Shown here: piece after piece, positions 25,300 to 34,424 of the stretch | Numbering within the stretch: the stretch's first letter is position 1 | Layout: each line of letters opens with the position of its first letter | NCBI RefSeq assembly: GCF_017874215.1 | Contig: NZ_JAGGLB010000003.1 | Coordinates: forward strand, 248,001 to 312,000 | Source of the DNA: Paenibacillus eucommiae | GTDB lineage: Bacteria > Bacillota > Bacilli > Paenibacillales > NBRC-103111 | Reading direction: 5' to 3' | Length of the DNA: 64,000 bases | The notes under the pieces: model-generated | The model's input: the letters and a program-made list of their open reading frames with translations, nothing else | Database searches by the model: none | What the model was told of the DNA's origin: nothing | Translations under genes and position numbers: made by a program

Positions 25300-26409
25300 C
25301 TACGACAAAGTTGCTGTTGACTTTGGCGTGAAGGGGATGATTTCGTTAGTTCGGTTGTCATGCATCTTCGCTGCCCAAGCCGGATCTGCCAGCAAAGCAC
25401 GACCGATGGCTACTAAATCGAATTCTTCATTCTCCAGTCTTTTGACTACCTCTTCGATGTCCGCCTGATCCGACTCAGCTTGCTCCCTTGCCAAATCCGC
25501 GTTCTGACTATTTAGTCCCACGGAGCCTACGGTAATCGTTGGTTTTCCCGTTATTTTTTTAGTCCATCCGGCCAGATTCAGTGGCGAACCTTCGAACTCT
25601 GGCTCCCAAAACTCGCGTGTCGAGCAATGGAATATATCAACACCTGCTGCTGACAATGGCTCCAAAAACTGAGCGAGCTGTTCAGGTGTTTCAGCCAGCT
25701 TGGTTGTATATTCGCCCACCTTCCATTGCGAGTATCGGAAGACAATAGGGAATTCATCTCCTACAGCCTGCCGGCATGCTTTTATAATTTCTACGGCAAA
25801 TTGTGTCCGGGCAATTAAGCTGCCTCCATAGCGGTCAGTTCTTTGATTCGTTTTTTCCCAAAAGAACTGGTCGATCAAATAACCATGAGCTCCATGGATC
25901 TCAATACCATCAAATCCAATGCGCTTAGCATCGGCTGCTGCCTCTGCATATGCGTCGATGATAGCACTGATTTCCGCTTCGGACAGGGGCTCGGCAACCT
26001 GTTCTCTCGAACTGTTTAGTCCAGAGGGACCGACTGGCATCGCTTCAGGATTGGGATAGTCCCCTTTTACACGTGTGGTACCTACATGCCAGAGCTGCGG
26101 GATAATTCGCCCACCTGCTTCGTGCACCTCAGCAAGCACATTTGCCCAGCCATTCAACGACTTCTCACCGTGAAACAGCGGTATAGCTGAATTGTTAACG
26201 GCGGCAGGGTGATTAATGGCTGTCCCTTCAGTAATGATCAGCCCGACACCATTTTCTGCACGGCGTCTATAATAGGCGGCTACATCCGCTCCTGGTACTC
26301 CATCCGGAGAAAAGCACCGGGTCATCGGAGCCATCACAATGCGGTTAGCTAGTGTGAGATTACCGGTAGAGAAAGGTTGAAACAAACCTTGTATATTGTT
26401 ATTGTTCAT
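25300..26409 (-). CDS. Old Yellow Enzyme-type NADH:flavin oxidoreductase (NemA-like)
   Basis: 369 residues of the OYE TIM-barrel family, which uses FMN and NAD(P)H to reduce activated C=C bonds, nitro-esters and similar electrophiles. Signature parts: RIVMAPMTRCFS, GLIITEGTAIN, PQLWHVG, GFDGIEIHGAHGYLIDQFFW, QRTDRYGGS and the FMN phosphate loop FDLVAIGRALLADPAW. The ATG is preceded by GGAGG. It stands alone with its own terminator. Confidence 0.92.
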   Translation of the reverse strand: MNNNNIQGLFQPFSTGNLTLANRIVMAPMTRCFSPDGVPGADVAAYYRRRAENGVGLIITEGTAINHPAAVNNSAIPLFHGEKSLNGWANVLAEVHEAGGRIIPQLWHVGTTRVKGDYPNPEAMPVGPSGLNSSREQVAEPLSEAEISAIIDAYAEAAADAKRIGFDGIEIHGAHGYLIDQFFWEKTNQRTDRYGGSLIARTQFAVEIIKACRQAVGDEFPIVFRYSQWKVGEYTTKLAETPEQLAQFLEPLSAAGVDIFHCSTREFWEPEFEGSPLNLAGWTKKITGKPTITVGSVGLNSQNADLAREQAESDQADIEEVVKRLENEEFDLVAIGRALLADPAWAAKMHDNRTNEIIPFTPKSTATLS

Positions 26410-26544
26410 TTTTGATACCTCCAGCCTCTATTTTATCATAGCTGAGTGTTAGTAAACCAATTTGTACGGAATAGGCAGGCTGCTTCCTTTCATCTCTTCC
26501 TTCATCTTAAGTGAATGCTGTCTCCCGGAACCGCATAAACATCA

Positions 26545-27123
26545 CTAGCGCTGCAAAGCTTGTACATCTTTTATGATTTTATCGTACGGAGGATCGGCCT
26601 CTCCATCATACTTGGCAACAACAATACCTGATTGATTGACCAGATAAAAATAAGTGTCATGAATCACTTGACCCGAGGTAGCATCCTTGGCAATTGGTGA
26701 TTTAAAAGAACGTAAAATAAACGTCTTGATTTCATCGAATTGGTAGCCGGTTAAAGCATGCCAGTTCGTAAAATCGGCATCAAACTTTTGCAGATAGCTT
26801 TTTAGCGCAGCGGGATCGTCATTTTCCGGGTCAATGGAGAAGGAAATCAGCTCCGCCTTTGCCCCTGCCGCTTTTAGTCTTTTTTGAAGCTCAGACATAT
26901 GGGCTGTCATTAAGGGGCACACCGCAATACAATGGGTAAAAATAACATCTGCAATCCAGACCTTATCCTTTAAGCCAGACAATGAAACTGGATTTCCATC
27001 CTGGTTCGTGAATTCAAAGGGTTTGACAGGGATATGAAGCTGGTTAGGCTTGCCACTACCGCATGCAGCAGCAAGAGCCATAATGATTACAATTAAAAGC
27101 CCATACACAAATGCCTTCTTCAC
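26545..27123 (-). CDS. SCO1/SenC-family copper protein (lipoprotein)
   Basis: About 192 residues: a lipoprotein signal with lipobox ALAAACGSG, then the thioredoxin-like SCO domain with the copper motif FTHCIAVCPLMTAHM (Cys-x3-Cys) and the distal His in VIHDTYFYLV. SCO proteins deliver copper to the CuA site of cytochrome c oxidase. I place the start at GTG 27123 (GGAG nine bases before); the ATG at 27138 has no usable ribosome site. It ends the quinol oxidase operon, whose subunit II has no CuA site. Confidence 0.9.
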   Translation of the reverse strand: MKKAFVYGLLIVIIMALAAACGSGKPNQLHIPVKPFEFTNQDGNPVSLSGLKDKVWIADVIFTHCIAVCPLMTAHMSELQKRLKAAGAKAELISFSIDPENDDPAALKSYLQKFDADFTNWHALTGYQFDEIKTFILRSFKSPIAKDATSGQVIHDTYFYLVNQSGIVVAKYDGEADPPYDKIIKDVQALQR

Positions 27124-27142
27124 TTCAACCGTCTCCATTCAC

Positions 27143-27478
27143 CTATTTATTTGTCGCAAGCCATTGCGCCAGGCTTTCAATTTCCCCGCTAGTAAGGATC
27201 TTTTTAAACGCAGGCATGCCTCTTGCACCATTTTGTACAAATTCAACCAGCTGCTGCTCGTTCAATCTAGCGCCAACCTTCTGCAAATTCGGCCCTACTC
27301 TCCCTCTCAAGTCAACTGCATGGCAGGACAGACACTGCTTTTTATAAAGCGTCATTACACTTGCATCTTCAGGTGCGGTATAGTTGGAATGGATTGCCGA
27401 ATCATCCGTTTCTCTGCTGCATGCTGTCAATGCAAGCGAGATGAGCATCATAATAAGCAAAAATCCTTTTTCTTTCAA
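27143..27478 (-). CDS. Cytochrome c lipoprotein (c550/c551 type)
   Basis: 111 residues: signal peptide with lipobox LALTACSRE, class I heme motif CLSCH (about 49-53) and the axial Met in GMPAFKK near the C terminus. It should be a membrane-tethered small electron carrier outside the cell, like B. subtilis CccB. The start is TTG at 27478 with a GGTAGGG site. It lies between heme O synthase and SCO in the same operon. Confidence 0.9.
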   Translation of the reverse strand: MKEKGFLLIMMLISLALTACSRETDDSAIHSNYTAPEDASVMTLYKKQCLSCHAVDLRGRVGPNLQKVGARLNEQQLVEFVQNGARGMPAFKKILTSGEIESLAQWLATNK

Positions 27479-27508
27479 AGCAGTCCCTACCTCTCCAATG
27501 ATTTCGAG

Positions 27509-28387
27509 TTAAAAAGGCCTCCCTGCCGCATCTACAATCATCATGATAAACACGAGCATCAAGTAATTAACTGAGATCAAAAAGTTGGTTTTGGCCCACC
27601 GATCCGTGTTAACAGCCGTTTTACCAAGCCATGTATGCCACATCCAAACGATGCCTGCAAGCAAGGATACAACCAGAAAGACGACCCCGGAATAATGGTA
27701 GACATTCAGCAGGATGACTGTGGGGAGCAGCAATGCAACATACGGAATCATTTGCAGCTTTGTGCGATTAATCCCTTTGCGGACAGGCAGCAGCGGATAG
27801 CCTGCAGCTCTATATTCCTCTACGCGGCGAATAGCAAGTGACCAGAAGTGTGGCGGCTGCCATAAAAACAAAAAGGCAAATAACAGAAGTGCTCCTGCAT
27901 CAATTTCGTTGGAGCTCGCACAGTAACCGATGACTGGAGGCATTGCTCCTGAAACTCCGCCGACGGAAGTGCTCCAGGTGGAGGTTCTCTTTAACCACAT
28001 TGTGTAGATGACGATATATACGAACATGCCAAGCAACCCGAGCCAAGCGCACAGCGCATTTACTTTTAGAAACAAAACAACTTCTCCAGCTAACCCCAGC
28101 ACAAGTCCGTAGACCAGTACGCCTCTTACTTTCAGTCTGCCAGTTGCAAGCGGCCGCTCCTTGGTGCGCTGCATTTTTCGATCCAGCTTATAATCCCAAA
28201 TATTATTGAACACGCATGAGGATGCCATTGTTAAAACAGTTCCGAGCAGCGTCCATAGCAATAAGCTCCAATCCACCATCCATTTGGAGGCCAGCCAATA
28301 GCCACCAAATGCGGCAATGAGATTCAATCGAAGGATACCTGGCTTGGTTAATTGAATCCAATCACGGAATGAGCTCGCTCTATTCAT
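27509..28387 (-). CDS. ctaB: Protoheme IX farnesyltransferase (heme O synthase)
   Basis: 292 residues, about nine membrane helices, UbiA superfamily. The prenyl-diphosphate site is NNIWDYKLDRKMQRTKERPL (N-x3-D-x3-D), and the second motif is near RRVEEYRAAGYPLLPV. It converts heme B to heme O for the oxidase. The start is the ATG at 28387, overlapping the stop of the subunit IV gene by four bases, so it corresponds to cyoE in a cyoABCDE-like operon. Confidence 0.93.
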   Translation of the reverse strand: MNRASSFRDWIQLTKPGILRLNLIAAFGGYWLASKWMVDWSLLLWTLLGTVLTMASSCVFNNIWDYKLDRKMQRTKERPLATGRLKVRGVLVYGLVLGLAGEVVLFLKVNALCAWLGLLGMFVYIVIYTMWLKRTSTWSTSVGGVSGAMPPVIGYCASSNEIDAGALLLFAFLFLWQPPHFWSLAIRRVEEYRAAGYPLLPVRKGINRTKLQMIPYVALLLPTVILLNVYHYSGVVFLVVSLLAGIVWMWHTWLGKTAVNTDRWAKTNFLISVNYLMLVFIMMIVDAAGRPF

Positions 28388-28710
28388 AAAGCCACCATAT
28401 TGTACATCATGATCCACATCGAACCGGCAACGATCACCAGCAGAATAACCAGACCGAGTATTAAGGAGATCAAATTGTAGCGCGGCTTTTTCTCCTCACG
28501 CAGATGCATGAAAAACATCAATTGCACGATCAATTGCAGCACCGCTGCCGCCATTAATACTACTGTGCTTTTCATGCCGTCCAGCCAGCCATTCATCACA
28601 ATCGCAATTGGGATTACCGTCAGAATAATGGAGCATAGGAAGCCAATTGTATACGTCTTGAACGAACCATGTGCCTCAACCTGCGAATGCGCTGATTCCA
28701 TCTGCGCCAT
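28384..28710 (-). CDS. qoxD: Quinol oxidase subunit IV (QoxD/CyoD-like)
   Basis: 108 residues with three membrane helices. GSFKTYTIGFLCSIILTVIP and VLQLIVQLMFFMHLREEKKP are characteristic of CyoD/QoxD (family COX4_pro). It is a small accessory subunit aiding assembly of the oxidase. It is adjacent to subunit III (TAA then ATG). Confidence 0.9.
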   Translation of the reverse strand: MAQMESAHSQVEAHGSFKTYTIGFLCSIILTVIPIAIVMNGWLDGMKSTVVLMAAAVLQLIVQLMFFMHLREEKKPRYNLISLILGLVILLVIVAGSMWIMMYNMVAL

Positions 28711-29352
28711 TTAGCTCACCCCCATTAAATAAACAACTGTGAATACAAAAATCCAAACCACATCTAAAAAATGCCAGAACAAGCTGATTACATTCACTTT
28801 TCGCTTGGTTACAGGGGTAATCCCCTGCCTTGCCAGTTGAATCATCAGACCTACCATCCAGACTAATCCAATCAGCACATGCAAGCCATGAGTACCAACC
28901 AGCGTATAAAAAGCCGATAGAAACGCACTTCTTCCCATTGTTGCGCCTTCCTGCACAAGATGAGTAAACTCGCTAATCTCCAACCCGATAAAGACGGCCC
29001 CCAGCAATGCAGTAACTCCAAGCCAGCCGATTAAAGCCCGGAGATTTCCTTTATTCATGGCAAGCAGCGCCAGTCCACATGTATAGCTGCTGGTGAGCAG
29101 AATGAATGTACTGGCAATTATACCGCCCATTTCAAACAATTCAGCAGGCACCGGACCTCCATCCGTGTTGCCGCGAAGAACAATATACGTAGCGAAAAAG
29201 GTGCCAAATATCATCACATCGGTCATTAAATAGATCCAGAAACCGAATGTGCGCATTTCCTCCATATCCGGATGTGCATGTCCATGATCTCCATGATGCT
29301 TCGAATACGATTCGGGTTGATAAGCACGCTCGGACAGATTTGATTGTGCCAT
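28711..29352 (-). CDS. qoxC: Quinol oxidase subunit III (QoxC/CyoC-like)
   Basis: 213 residues, five membrane helices. It has FGFWIYLMTDVMIFGTFFAT, YIVLRGNTDGG and GTHGLHVLIGLVWM near the end, typical of the short CyoC form. The His-rich N terminus (HHGDHGHAH) is exposed to solvent and may bind metal. The start overlaps the subunit I stop (TAATG) and has AGGAGGG. Confidence 0.92.
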   Translation of the reverse strand: MAQSNLSERAYQPESYSKHHGDHGHAHPDMEEMRTFGFWIYLMTDVMIFGTFFATYIVLRGNTDGGPVPAELFEMGGIIASTFILLTSSYTCGLALLAMNKGNLRALIGWLGVTALLGAVFIGLEISEFTHLVQEGATMGRSAFLSAFYTLVGTHGLHVLIGLVWMVGLMIQLARQGITPVTKRKVNVISLFWHFLDVVWIFVFTVVYLMGVS

Positions 29353-31331
29353 TAGCTTTTCACCCTCCTTATTGCAGCTTCTGTACGTTCAATTTCGTTC
29401 ACAGGGATATAGTAATCCGTCTTATAATTAAAGGAATGCACAAGCATACACACGGCTACACCAGCCAGTCCTGGAATCGTCAGCCAAAGCCAATGAAATA
29501 CGAAGCCAAAACCGGTCAGAAACCAGAAGGCAGACATAATAATAGGGATTCCGGAATTTTTGGGCATATGGATCGGCTCCAGCTTCACAGGAGCATGCGA
29601 AGCCTGTCCTCTTTCCTTGCGCAGCTTTTCCTCCCACCAAGCATCCTGTTCGGAAACCTGGGGCAGCGTTGCGAAATTATAGAGTGGTGCAGGTGAAGGA
29701 ATCGACCATTCCAGGGTACGACCCTTCCACGGATCGCCTGTTGTGTCCAGATTGCTTCGACGATGCTTGATGCCATGAACAATTTGCCAAACCTGAAAGA
29801 GGAAAGCAACTCCCATTAAGCCTGCGCCAACGGTGGAGACCAGGTTCATCTCCCACCAGCCCTTGTCCCAGCTGTAAGTTGCTACCCGCCGCGTCATGCC
29901 CATCAGACCAAGCACATATTGCGGCATGAAGCACAGATAGAAGCCAATGTTCCAGAACCAGAATGCCCATTTGCCTATGCGCTCGTTCAGCTTGAAGCCG
30001 AAAAGCTTTGGCCACCAATAATAAAGGCCTGCAAAATAACCGAATACGACGCCACCAATAATAACATGATGAAAATGAGCCACCAGGAAATAGCTGTTGT
30101 GAAACTGGAAATCGGCTGGCGCTACCGACAGCAGCACCCCGGTCAACCCGCCGGTGACAAAACAGGGAATGAACCCGATTGTCCAAAGCATCGGCGTTTC
30201 AAACGTAATTTTCCCCCTAAACATCGTAAACAGCCAGTTGAAAACCTTGACGCCTGTAGGAATCGCAATAAGCATGGTCGTTAGGGCAAAGAAGGCATTG
30301 ACATCAGCGCCTGAACCCATCGTAAAGAAATGATGCGCCCACACAAGAAAAGATAAAATGCTAATGATCATCATGGCATACACCATCGATTTATAGCCGA
30401 ATAGCTTTTTCTTCGCAAAGGTGGATACAATTTCAGAAAAAATACCGAAGGCGGGCAGCACGATAATATAAACCTCAGGATGCCCCCACATCCAAATCAA
30501 ATTGATATACATCATTGGATTGCCGCCGCCGTCCAAGGTGAAAAAATGCGCACCCGCGTAGCGATCCAGAAAAAGAAGCGCCAATGTTGCCGTCAAAATC
30601 GGAAATGAAAAAATGATCGCGATACAGCTCGATAACACCGACCAGGGAAACATCGGCATTTTCATCAGCTTCATGCCGGGTGCACGCATTTTCAGAATCG
30701 TCACGATGAAGTTAATTCCGGTCATTAGGCTGCCAATCCCCGAAATCTGTATGCCCCAAATATAGAAATCCTGTCCGACACCAGGGTTATGCATAAGCCC
30801 TGAATATGGCGGATAAGCCAGCCAGCCCGCATCCGGTGAGCCTCCGATCACGAAGGACAGGTTGAAAAGCATCGCACCCGAGAAGAAAAGCCAGAAGCTG
30901 AGCGCGTTTAGAAACGGATAAGCCACATCCCTTGCCCCGATTTGTAAAGGCACCATCACGTTAAATAAACCGAACATAAAAGGCATCGCCATAAACAAAA
31001 TCATAATGACACCATGAGTTGTGAAAATCTGATTGTAATGATCCGGCGCCAAGAAATCGAGCTCTGGAACGACCAGCTGTGCCCGCATCAAGAGGGCATC
31101 CACCCCGCCCCGGAACAGCATGAGAAAGGCAGAGAGGATGTACATAATGCCAATTTTTTTATGATCTACGCTTGTGAGCCATTCACGCCACAGCCAACCC
31201 CATTTTTTGAAATAAGTTAACACGAATACCACCGCTATGATGGCAAGCACAATACTGACGTCAGCTCCGTAAATTAATGGATCGCCCGTAACAAAGAAAT
31301 CCGAAGCGAAGCTTTTCACTTTCTCCCACAT
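29352..31331 (-). CDS. qoxB: Quinol oxidase subunit I (QoxB/CyoB-like)
   Basis: 659 residues, about 15 membrane helices as in CyoB. The heme-copper site is visible: WGHPEVYIIVLPAFG (CuB His, the Tyr that cross-links to it, and the channel Glu), AHHFFTMG, and VAHFHHVIIGGV with the axial heme ligands. TGDPWKGRTLEWSIPSPAP is diagnostic of the bo3/aa3-600 group. The ATG at 31331 follows AAGGAGAG; the longer frame to 31433 overlaps subunit II and is not used. Confidence 0.95.
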   Translation of the reverse strand: MWEKVKSFASDFFVTGDPLIYGADVSIVLAIIAVVFVLTYFKKWGWLWREWLTSVDHKKIGIMYILSAFLMLFRGGVDALLMRAQLVVPELDFLAPDHYNQIFTTHGVIMILFMAMPFMFGLFNVMVPLQIGARDVAYPFLNALSFWLFFSGAMLFNLSFVIGGSPDAGWLAYPPYSGLMHNPGVGQDFYIWGIQISGIGSLMTGINFIVTILKMRAPGMKLMKMPMFPWSVLSSCIAIIFSFPILTATLALLFLDRYAGAHFFTLDGGGNPMMYINLIWMWGHPEVYIIVLPAFGIFSEIVSTFAKKKLFGYKSMVYAMMIISILSFLVWAHHFFTMGSGADVNAFFALTTMLIAIPTGVKVFNWLFTMFRGKITFETPMLWTIGFIPCFVTGGLTGVLLSVAPADFQFHNSYFLVAHFHHVIIGGVVFGYFAGLYYWWPKLFGFKLNERIGKWAFWFWNIGFYLCFMPQYVLGLMGMTRRVATYSWDKGWWEMNLVSTVGAGLMGVAFLFQVWQIVHGIKHRRSNLDTTGDPWKGRTLEWSIPSPAPLYNFATLPQVSEQDAWWEEKLRKERGQASHAPVKLEPIHMPKNSGIPIIMSAFWFLTGFGFVFHWLWLTIPGLAGVAVCMLVHSFNYKTDYYIPVNEIERTEAAIRRVKS

Positions 31332-31368
31332 GGATGACTCTCTCCTTACATGTTCGATTCTGAACCAG

Positions 31369-32277
31369 TTATTCTTCGATCTGAATCTTTTGAATATCCT
31401 TCCAAGACAAGCCATGATTATGTGAGGAAGCATATTTGGTGACCGTCATTTCAAACAAACCCTCTGGGAAAGCGGAAAATGATAGGATCTCCGAGGCGGA
31501 TGGTTCTGCCAGCTGTTTATAGCCTTCCAAAGTCAGCTTAGGTGAAGCAGCTTTAATTTCATTCACCCATTGCTCGAACTCCTCTTGTGTCGTGGCCTCT
31601 ACATTAAAATACATTTTGGCAAAATCTTTTCCGGTATAATTAGCGCCGGACCCCCAGTATGTTCCCAACTCGTCAGCTTGCAAGTACAGCGTCATGGCCA
31701 TACCAGACATTGCGTACATTTGACCGCCAAGCTGAGGAATCCAGAAGGAGTTCATAGGGGAATCGGCTGTAATTTCGAATCGGATCGGCACATCCTTCGG
31801 AAGCTTTATCTCGTTCACAGTTGCGATCCCCTGATCCGGATATTGAAACAACCATTTCCAATCTAGTGAAGTCACTTGAATAGTCACAGGCTCTTTATCC
31901 GATTCTATGGGCTTGGATGGCTCAAGTGCATACGTGGCTTGAACCGTAATAACAGCAAGCGTTAAAATGATCAAAATTGGAATTCCCCACCAAATAGCCT
32001 CCAGCTTCGTGCTGTGCTCCCAGTTCGGTGTGTACTTGGCTTTCCTTCCTTTTTTGTCACGATAACGCCAAATAATGATTGCCGTAAGTATCAGCACCGG
32101 TACAATAACCACACTGCATAATAAGGTTGAAATGAGCATTAAATCCCTTTGCTGCTCAGCAATGGGTCCTTTCGGATTCAGCACGATGATGTTTTCTGTA
32201 CATCCGGTCGTTATCAAAAGCATAAGCACCAGCATGTATAAGGACGTAAACCATCGAAGTGCTTTGGATGATGTCAT
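31369..32277 (-). CDS. qoxA: Quinol oxidase subunit II (QoxA/CyoA-like lipoprotein)
   Basis: 302 residues: lipobox LLITTGCTEN, then NIIVLNPKGPIAEQQRD, two membrane helices and a cupredoxin domain with NSFWIPQLGGQMYAMSGMAM. The cupredoxin fold lacks every CuA ligand (no Cys-x3-Cys, no ligand His), which marks it as a quinol rather than cytochrome c oxidase subunit. It is the first gene of the operon; AGGAG lies ten bases before the ATG. Confidence 0.93.
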   Translation of the reverse strand: MTSSKALRWFTSLYMLVLMLLITTGCTENIIVLNPKGPIAEQQRDLMLISTLLCSVVIVPVLILTAIIIWRYRDKKGRKAKYTPNWEHSTKLEAIWWGIPILIILTLAVITVQATYALEPSKPIESDKEPVTIQVTSLDWKWLFQYPDQGIATVNEIKLPKDVPIRFEITADSPMNSFWIPQLGGQMYAMSGMAMTLYLQADELGTYWGSGANYTGKDFAKMYFNVEATTQEEFEQWVNEIKAASPKLTLEGYKQLAEPSASEILSFSAFPEGLFEMTVTKYASSHNHGLSWKDIQKIQIEE

Positions 32278-32391
32278 GTTTTCTCAGCTCCTATCGACTT
32301 CCATTCGTTCATGAATCATGTATCACTTTATAAGAGAAAGCGGATAGTGTCACCAACCACTGTTCAAGACATTCAACCGTCCATGTTCAAC

Positions 32392-32435
32392 ATTTTGAAA
32401 CAGAAAGGACAATATTTCGAAACAGAAAAGACAAC
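32392..32435. promoter_or_regulatory. Two 22-bp direct repeats upstream of the quinol oxidase operon
   Basis: ATTTTGAAACAGAAAGGACAAT (in two parts: ATTTTGAAACAG and AAAGGACAAT, 32392-32413) is followed directly by a second unit at 32414-32435 with 19 of 22 positions equal. The 22-bp period, two helical turns, fits side-by-side binding of a regulator 115 to 158 bp before the qoxA ATG. Confidence 0.5.
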
Positions 32436-32450
32436 ATTTAGTCACTTAGA

Positions 32451-32815
32451 AAAAGGTCTTGTGGCGTTCTTTGATGAGCGTGTTCGTGACGTGGGAGCGT
32501 TGCGGAGGTAAGGGGCGTGGGCTCCAGCCGCTGTTAAAGATTTGTTCCCTTGAATGAAATGGATGAGGAGGTAGGAACAAATCTTTAAAGGCGGACGCTA
32601 TCGCTCTTCCTCCCACACCCCTTACCTCTCTTTAGCTACAATAGCACCAACACCAAGCTCAAACGGACTGCCAGCAATGGTTTTTCTCTGGATCGGAGGG
32701 GATTTCCGAGCGGCCTGCGGGCCGCTGGGACTGAAGAAAGGTCCCGCCAGCGCTCACAAACGTGAGGATCTATCACTGTAAAGCACTTAAACTTTCTTAT
32801 CTTGTAAGAAAAGAC
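32451..32815. repeat. Large structured intergenic element, copy 2 (uninterrupted)
   Basis: Direct-repeat partner of the copy at 24655. The long helix pairs 32505-32521 with 32612-32628, and the inner 15-bp helix (TTAAAGATTTGTTCC with its complement) is conserved base for base. Then come AGCGGCC/GGCCGCT and GGGAC/GTCCC hairpins. Where the long helix differs from copy 1, pairing is kept. It lies between the decarboxylase pseudogene and the quinol oxidase operon. Confidence 0.8.
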
Positions 32816-32832
32816 GCCTCGCGGCGCCTTTG
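32806..32832 (-). terminator. Hairpin GGCGCC-GCGA-GGCGTC at the decarboxylase end
   Basis: On the minus strand AAAGGCGCC GCGA GGCGTC is followed by TTTTCTT, 25 bp beyond the decarboxylase stop. It resembles the hairpin at the far end of the structured element (24666-24677). Confidence 0.7.
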
Positions 32833-32856
32833 AATGAGTGTATTGATTCTGTTTGT

Positions 32857-34424
32857 TCAATCGGGAATCACATAGCTATTTCTTATCTTCAGAGACTCAT
32901 CCTTTTGTTGATACAAAACGACCTTTACTTCATGGATGCTTGGATCTTCAGGTCCTTTAACCGGAAGTCCCGCCTCCATATGTTGGACGATGAAATCAAT
33001 GATTTCTTCGGATATGACCTGACCGGGCATTAGAATTGGAATATCAGGTGGATATACATAAATGAATTCAGTGATAATACATCCTTGGGATTGTTTAAAT
33101 GGTATTTTTTTAGTCTCCGCATAAAAGGCATCTCTTGGAGAAATTACGAACCTGGAAACTTCGGGAACAGGAATAGAGGCTAATAGCGGCGCAGGGACAT
33201 GGACAGAAGGAGAACTATGAACAGGCGTAATAGCAGATATTCGTTGATTTGCAGCTATTCTTTCTCTGAATACTCCTGACATCTTCTGCATAGCAAGAAC
33301 CAGTTGATCTACCTCTAACTCCGTATCCCCTAACGTAATCAGACACAGAATATTTGAAAGATCACTGAGCTCAACCTCAATATTGCAGGCTTGACGCAGC
33401 CATAATTCAGCTTCGTATCCTGTAATGCCAAGATCTTGAAGATGAATGCAGAGCTTTGTCGGATCATAATCTGCTACACCCTCAGCTTCACATATTTCTT
33501 CTCCAAAACAATAAAGACCGTGGATTTTGTTAATTTGGATGCGAGCATGGTTGGCCAGGCGAATGGTTTCCTCTGCGAGTTCCCAGCCTTTCAGTGCGAG
33601 TTGTCTACGGGCGGCATCGAGTGAAGCTAGCAGCAAATAGGATGTCGACGTTGTCGTCAGCATACTCATCACGGTACGGATTCGACTTATATTCACCCGA
33701 TTGCCCTTAACGTTTAAAATAGAGCTTTGAGTTAATGATCCTCCCAACTTATGGACGCTGGTGGCTGCCATGTCCGCACCTGCTTGCATGGCTGACATCG
33801 GCAGCTTTTCATGAAAGTGTATTAGCGTGCCGTGGGCTTCGTCCACGAGCACTGGAATGTCATAGCTGTGTACAAGTTCAACCATTTCACGCAAATCGAC
33901 ACATGTACCATAATAAGTCGGATTGATGATAGAACAGCTTTGGCGTTCCGGTTCATATCCAATGCCTGCTTGACCGACTTCAAAGTTACTCCATGATCAA
34001 TTCCGAGTCTGGCATCTTTTGCTGGAGAAATAAATACGGGGGTAGATCCTGACATAATAACGGCAGACAAGATGGATTTGTGGGCATTGCGTGGAAGAAT
34101 GATTGTATCGCCTGGTGAACATAGTGACATAATCATTGTCATAATCGCGCCAGTCGTGCCTTGCACGGAGAATAACGTATAATCCGCGTCAAAAGCATCT
34201 GCCGCGAGCTGTTCGGCTTCCTGAATCACACCTGTTGGCTGGTGAAGATCATCGAGCGGTACAATATTAATCAGGTCGATAGATAAAGTATTATCGCCTA
34301 GAAAAGTCCGGAATTCACGGTCCATCCCCCTTCCTTTTTTATGACCTGGTATGTGGAATGGCAGCGGTTCGCCCGCGGCATGCTCTACCAATGCTGTAAA
34401 CAAGGGTGTCTTCTTGTGGTCCAT
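32857..34424 (-). pseudogene. Orn/Lys/Arg decarboxylase (YaaO/SpeA-like), frameshifted
   Basis: The N-terminal frame (to about 33930) has PFHIPGHKKGRGMD, SVQGTTGAIMTMIMSLCSPG and ILPRNAHKSILSA. The next frame continues INPTYYGTCVDLREMVELVH, then VLVDEAHGTLIHFHEKLP and TSVHKLGGSLTQSS with the PLP lysine, to a normal C-terminal domain. One base is missing at about 33928-33933, where VLI-INPTYYG should be read. Together they make a PLP-dependent decarboxylase of about 520 residues (polyamine synthesis). A single indel may be a sequencing error; as it stands neither half can work. Confidence 0.85.

Noticed and set aside
31332..31433. Longer start of quinol oxidase subunit I
   Set aside because: It overlaps the subunit II coding end; AAGGAGAG fits the ATG at 31331.
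32636..32860. 74-residue minus-strand frame across element copy 2
   Set aside because: Same reason as for copy 1; no ribosome site and no conserved frame.
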